Positions 49,652 to 50,055 of a stretch of 50,055 bases of DNA are shown here, piece by piece. The translations under genes and the position numbers were made by a program. Origin of the DNA: Alphaproteobacteria bacterium. GTDB lineage: Bacteria; Pseudomonadota; Alphaproteobacteria; Rhizobiales; Xanthobacteraceae. The notes beneath the pieces were generated by a model that had not been told where the DNA came from, made no database searches, and saw only the letters and a list, made by a program, of their open reading frames with translations. The DNA lies in assembly GCA_005885285.1 (NCBI GenBank), contig VAZG01000400.1:1-50055 (forward strand). The letters are read 5' to 3'. Within the stretch, counting starts at the first letter, position 1; each line of letters begins with the position of its first letter.

Positions 49652-50055
49652 CGCGCTTCATCTGGCGGACGTGCACACTTTCTACGCCGACAGCCACATC
49701 TTGCATGGCGTAAGCTTTTCCTTGCAGCCGGGGGCAGTGCTTGCGTTATTGGAGCGCAATGGAGCGGGGAAAACCACCTGCATCTCGACCATCATCGGCT
49801 TTCTCAAACCAAGGGATGGTGAGATCCGGTTGTTTGGCGAACCAATTGAAGGCATGAGCCCAGAGCGCATCTCGCAGCTCGGGATCGGTCTCGTTCCGCA
49901 AGGACGCCGCATCTTTACCTCGCTCACGGTTCGGGAAAATCTCGTGGTGGCACAGCGTGGCGGCGCAGCCGTCAATCCATGGAATGTCGATCGGATTTAC
50001 GACATGTTTCCAAGGCTCTCCGAGCGCAATATGCAATTTGCCGGCACGCTCTCCG
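49641..50055 (+). CDS. livF: Branched-chain-type ABC ATPase LivF, cut by the right edge
   Basis: About 138 codons are visible. Starts at TTG 49641 (GAGG six bases upstream) or GTG 49629, both overlapping the LivG stop. The reading frame gives LADVHTFYADSHILHGVSFSLQPG, the Walker A region LLERNGAGKTT, and GLVPQGRRIFTSLTVRENLVV. The first Walker A residue, normally glycine (LLGRNGAGKTT), is glutamate, from a GAG codon. The signature and Walker B lie outside the window. Confidence 0.9.
   Translation, partial: MAPDALHLADVHTFYADSHILHGVSFSLQPGAVLALLERNGAGKTTCISTIIGFLKPRDGEIRLFGEPIEGMSPERISQLGIGLVPQGRRIFTSLTVRENLVVAQRGGAAVNPWNVDRIYDMFPRLSERNMQFAGTLS

Noticed and set aside
1-50055. Defence system, phage, CRISPR array or mobile element
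   Set aside because: No repeats with spacers, transposase, integrase, toxin-antitoxin or nuclease genes could be recognised in any frame.

Overview
The window reads as chromosomal DNA of a high-GC alphaproteobacterium, most likely Bradyrhizobium or a close Nitrobacteraceae relative such as Rhodopseudomonas or Afipia. This is inferred from GC-rich codon use, the density of ABC-type solute-binding proteins and CoA-linked aromatic catabolism genes, and a rhizobial-style intergenic palindrome at 27248-27293. No rRNA, tRNA, CRISPR array, phage or insertion sequence was seen. Almost everything is transport and catabolism, in tightly packed operons with many 4-bp ATGA overlaps.

Left part (1-8.1 kb): the start of a small membrane protein (cut by the window edge), a Crp-type regulator, an orphan tripartite-tricarboxylate (Bug/TctC) binding protein divergent from a CHAD-domain protein, and a five-gene minus-strand operon for an ABC importer (binding protein, two permeases, ATPase) ending in a metallophosphoesterase.

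Aromatic-CoA cluster (8.3-27.2 kb): a class II aldolase-like protein and a glutathione transferase, then genes that fit aerobic, CoA-dependent breakdown of 2-aminobenzoate (anthranilate) or salicylate. These are an aryl-CoA ligase, a RidA-type enamine/imine deaminase, an arylformamidase-like hydrolase, a MarR regulator, a branched-chain-type binding protein, two paralogous cupins, a salicylate-hydroxylase-like flavoprotein, a fused flavin monooxygenase/old-yellow-enzyme of the 2-aminobenzoyl-CoA (salicylyl-CoA) type, an enoyl-CoA hydratase-like protein and an SDR. A plus-strand operon follows: alpha/beta hydrolase, acyl-CoA dehydrogenase, acyl-CoA ligase, opine-dehydrogenase-like protein and 3-hydroxyacyl-CoA dehydrogenase. 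A recurrent motif close to TTTTAGGCTTNAAGNAATT lies upstream of at least four of these units and is a candidate MarR operator.

Second catabolic region (27.3-50 kb): a minus-strand operon carries a (broken) binding protein, IlvD-type dehydratase, TauB/TauC-type ABC transporter and a 2,5-dihydroxypyridine dioxygenase (NicX)-like enzyme. Divergent to it are a 3-hydroxyisobutyrate-dehydrogenase-like gene and a zinc alcohol dehydrogenase. Then come a three-subunit molybdenum hydroxylase, a luciferase-like (LLM) monooxygenase with an allantoinase-type deacetylase, an acyl-CoA-dehydrogenase-fold monooxygenase with its flavin reductase and a TetR regulator, a second 3-hydroxyisobutyrate-dehydrogenase-like gene, and a full branched-chain-type (Liv) ABC transporter that runs off the right edge. 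A second motif, close to GTTTATCGNNTGATTA, recurs at three promoters there and is a candidate TetR operator. Together the genes suggest uptake and oxidative opening of an N-heterocyclic or similar compound whose identity I cannot determine.

Several genes carry damage: a frameshifting deletion in the binding protein at 32.9 kb, an apparent in-frame loss of about 30 residues in the flavoprotein at 15.7 kb, and a LivF remnant fused behind the molybdenum hydroxylase at 36.0 kb. Either this strain is eroding these loci or the assembly dropped short segments.
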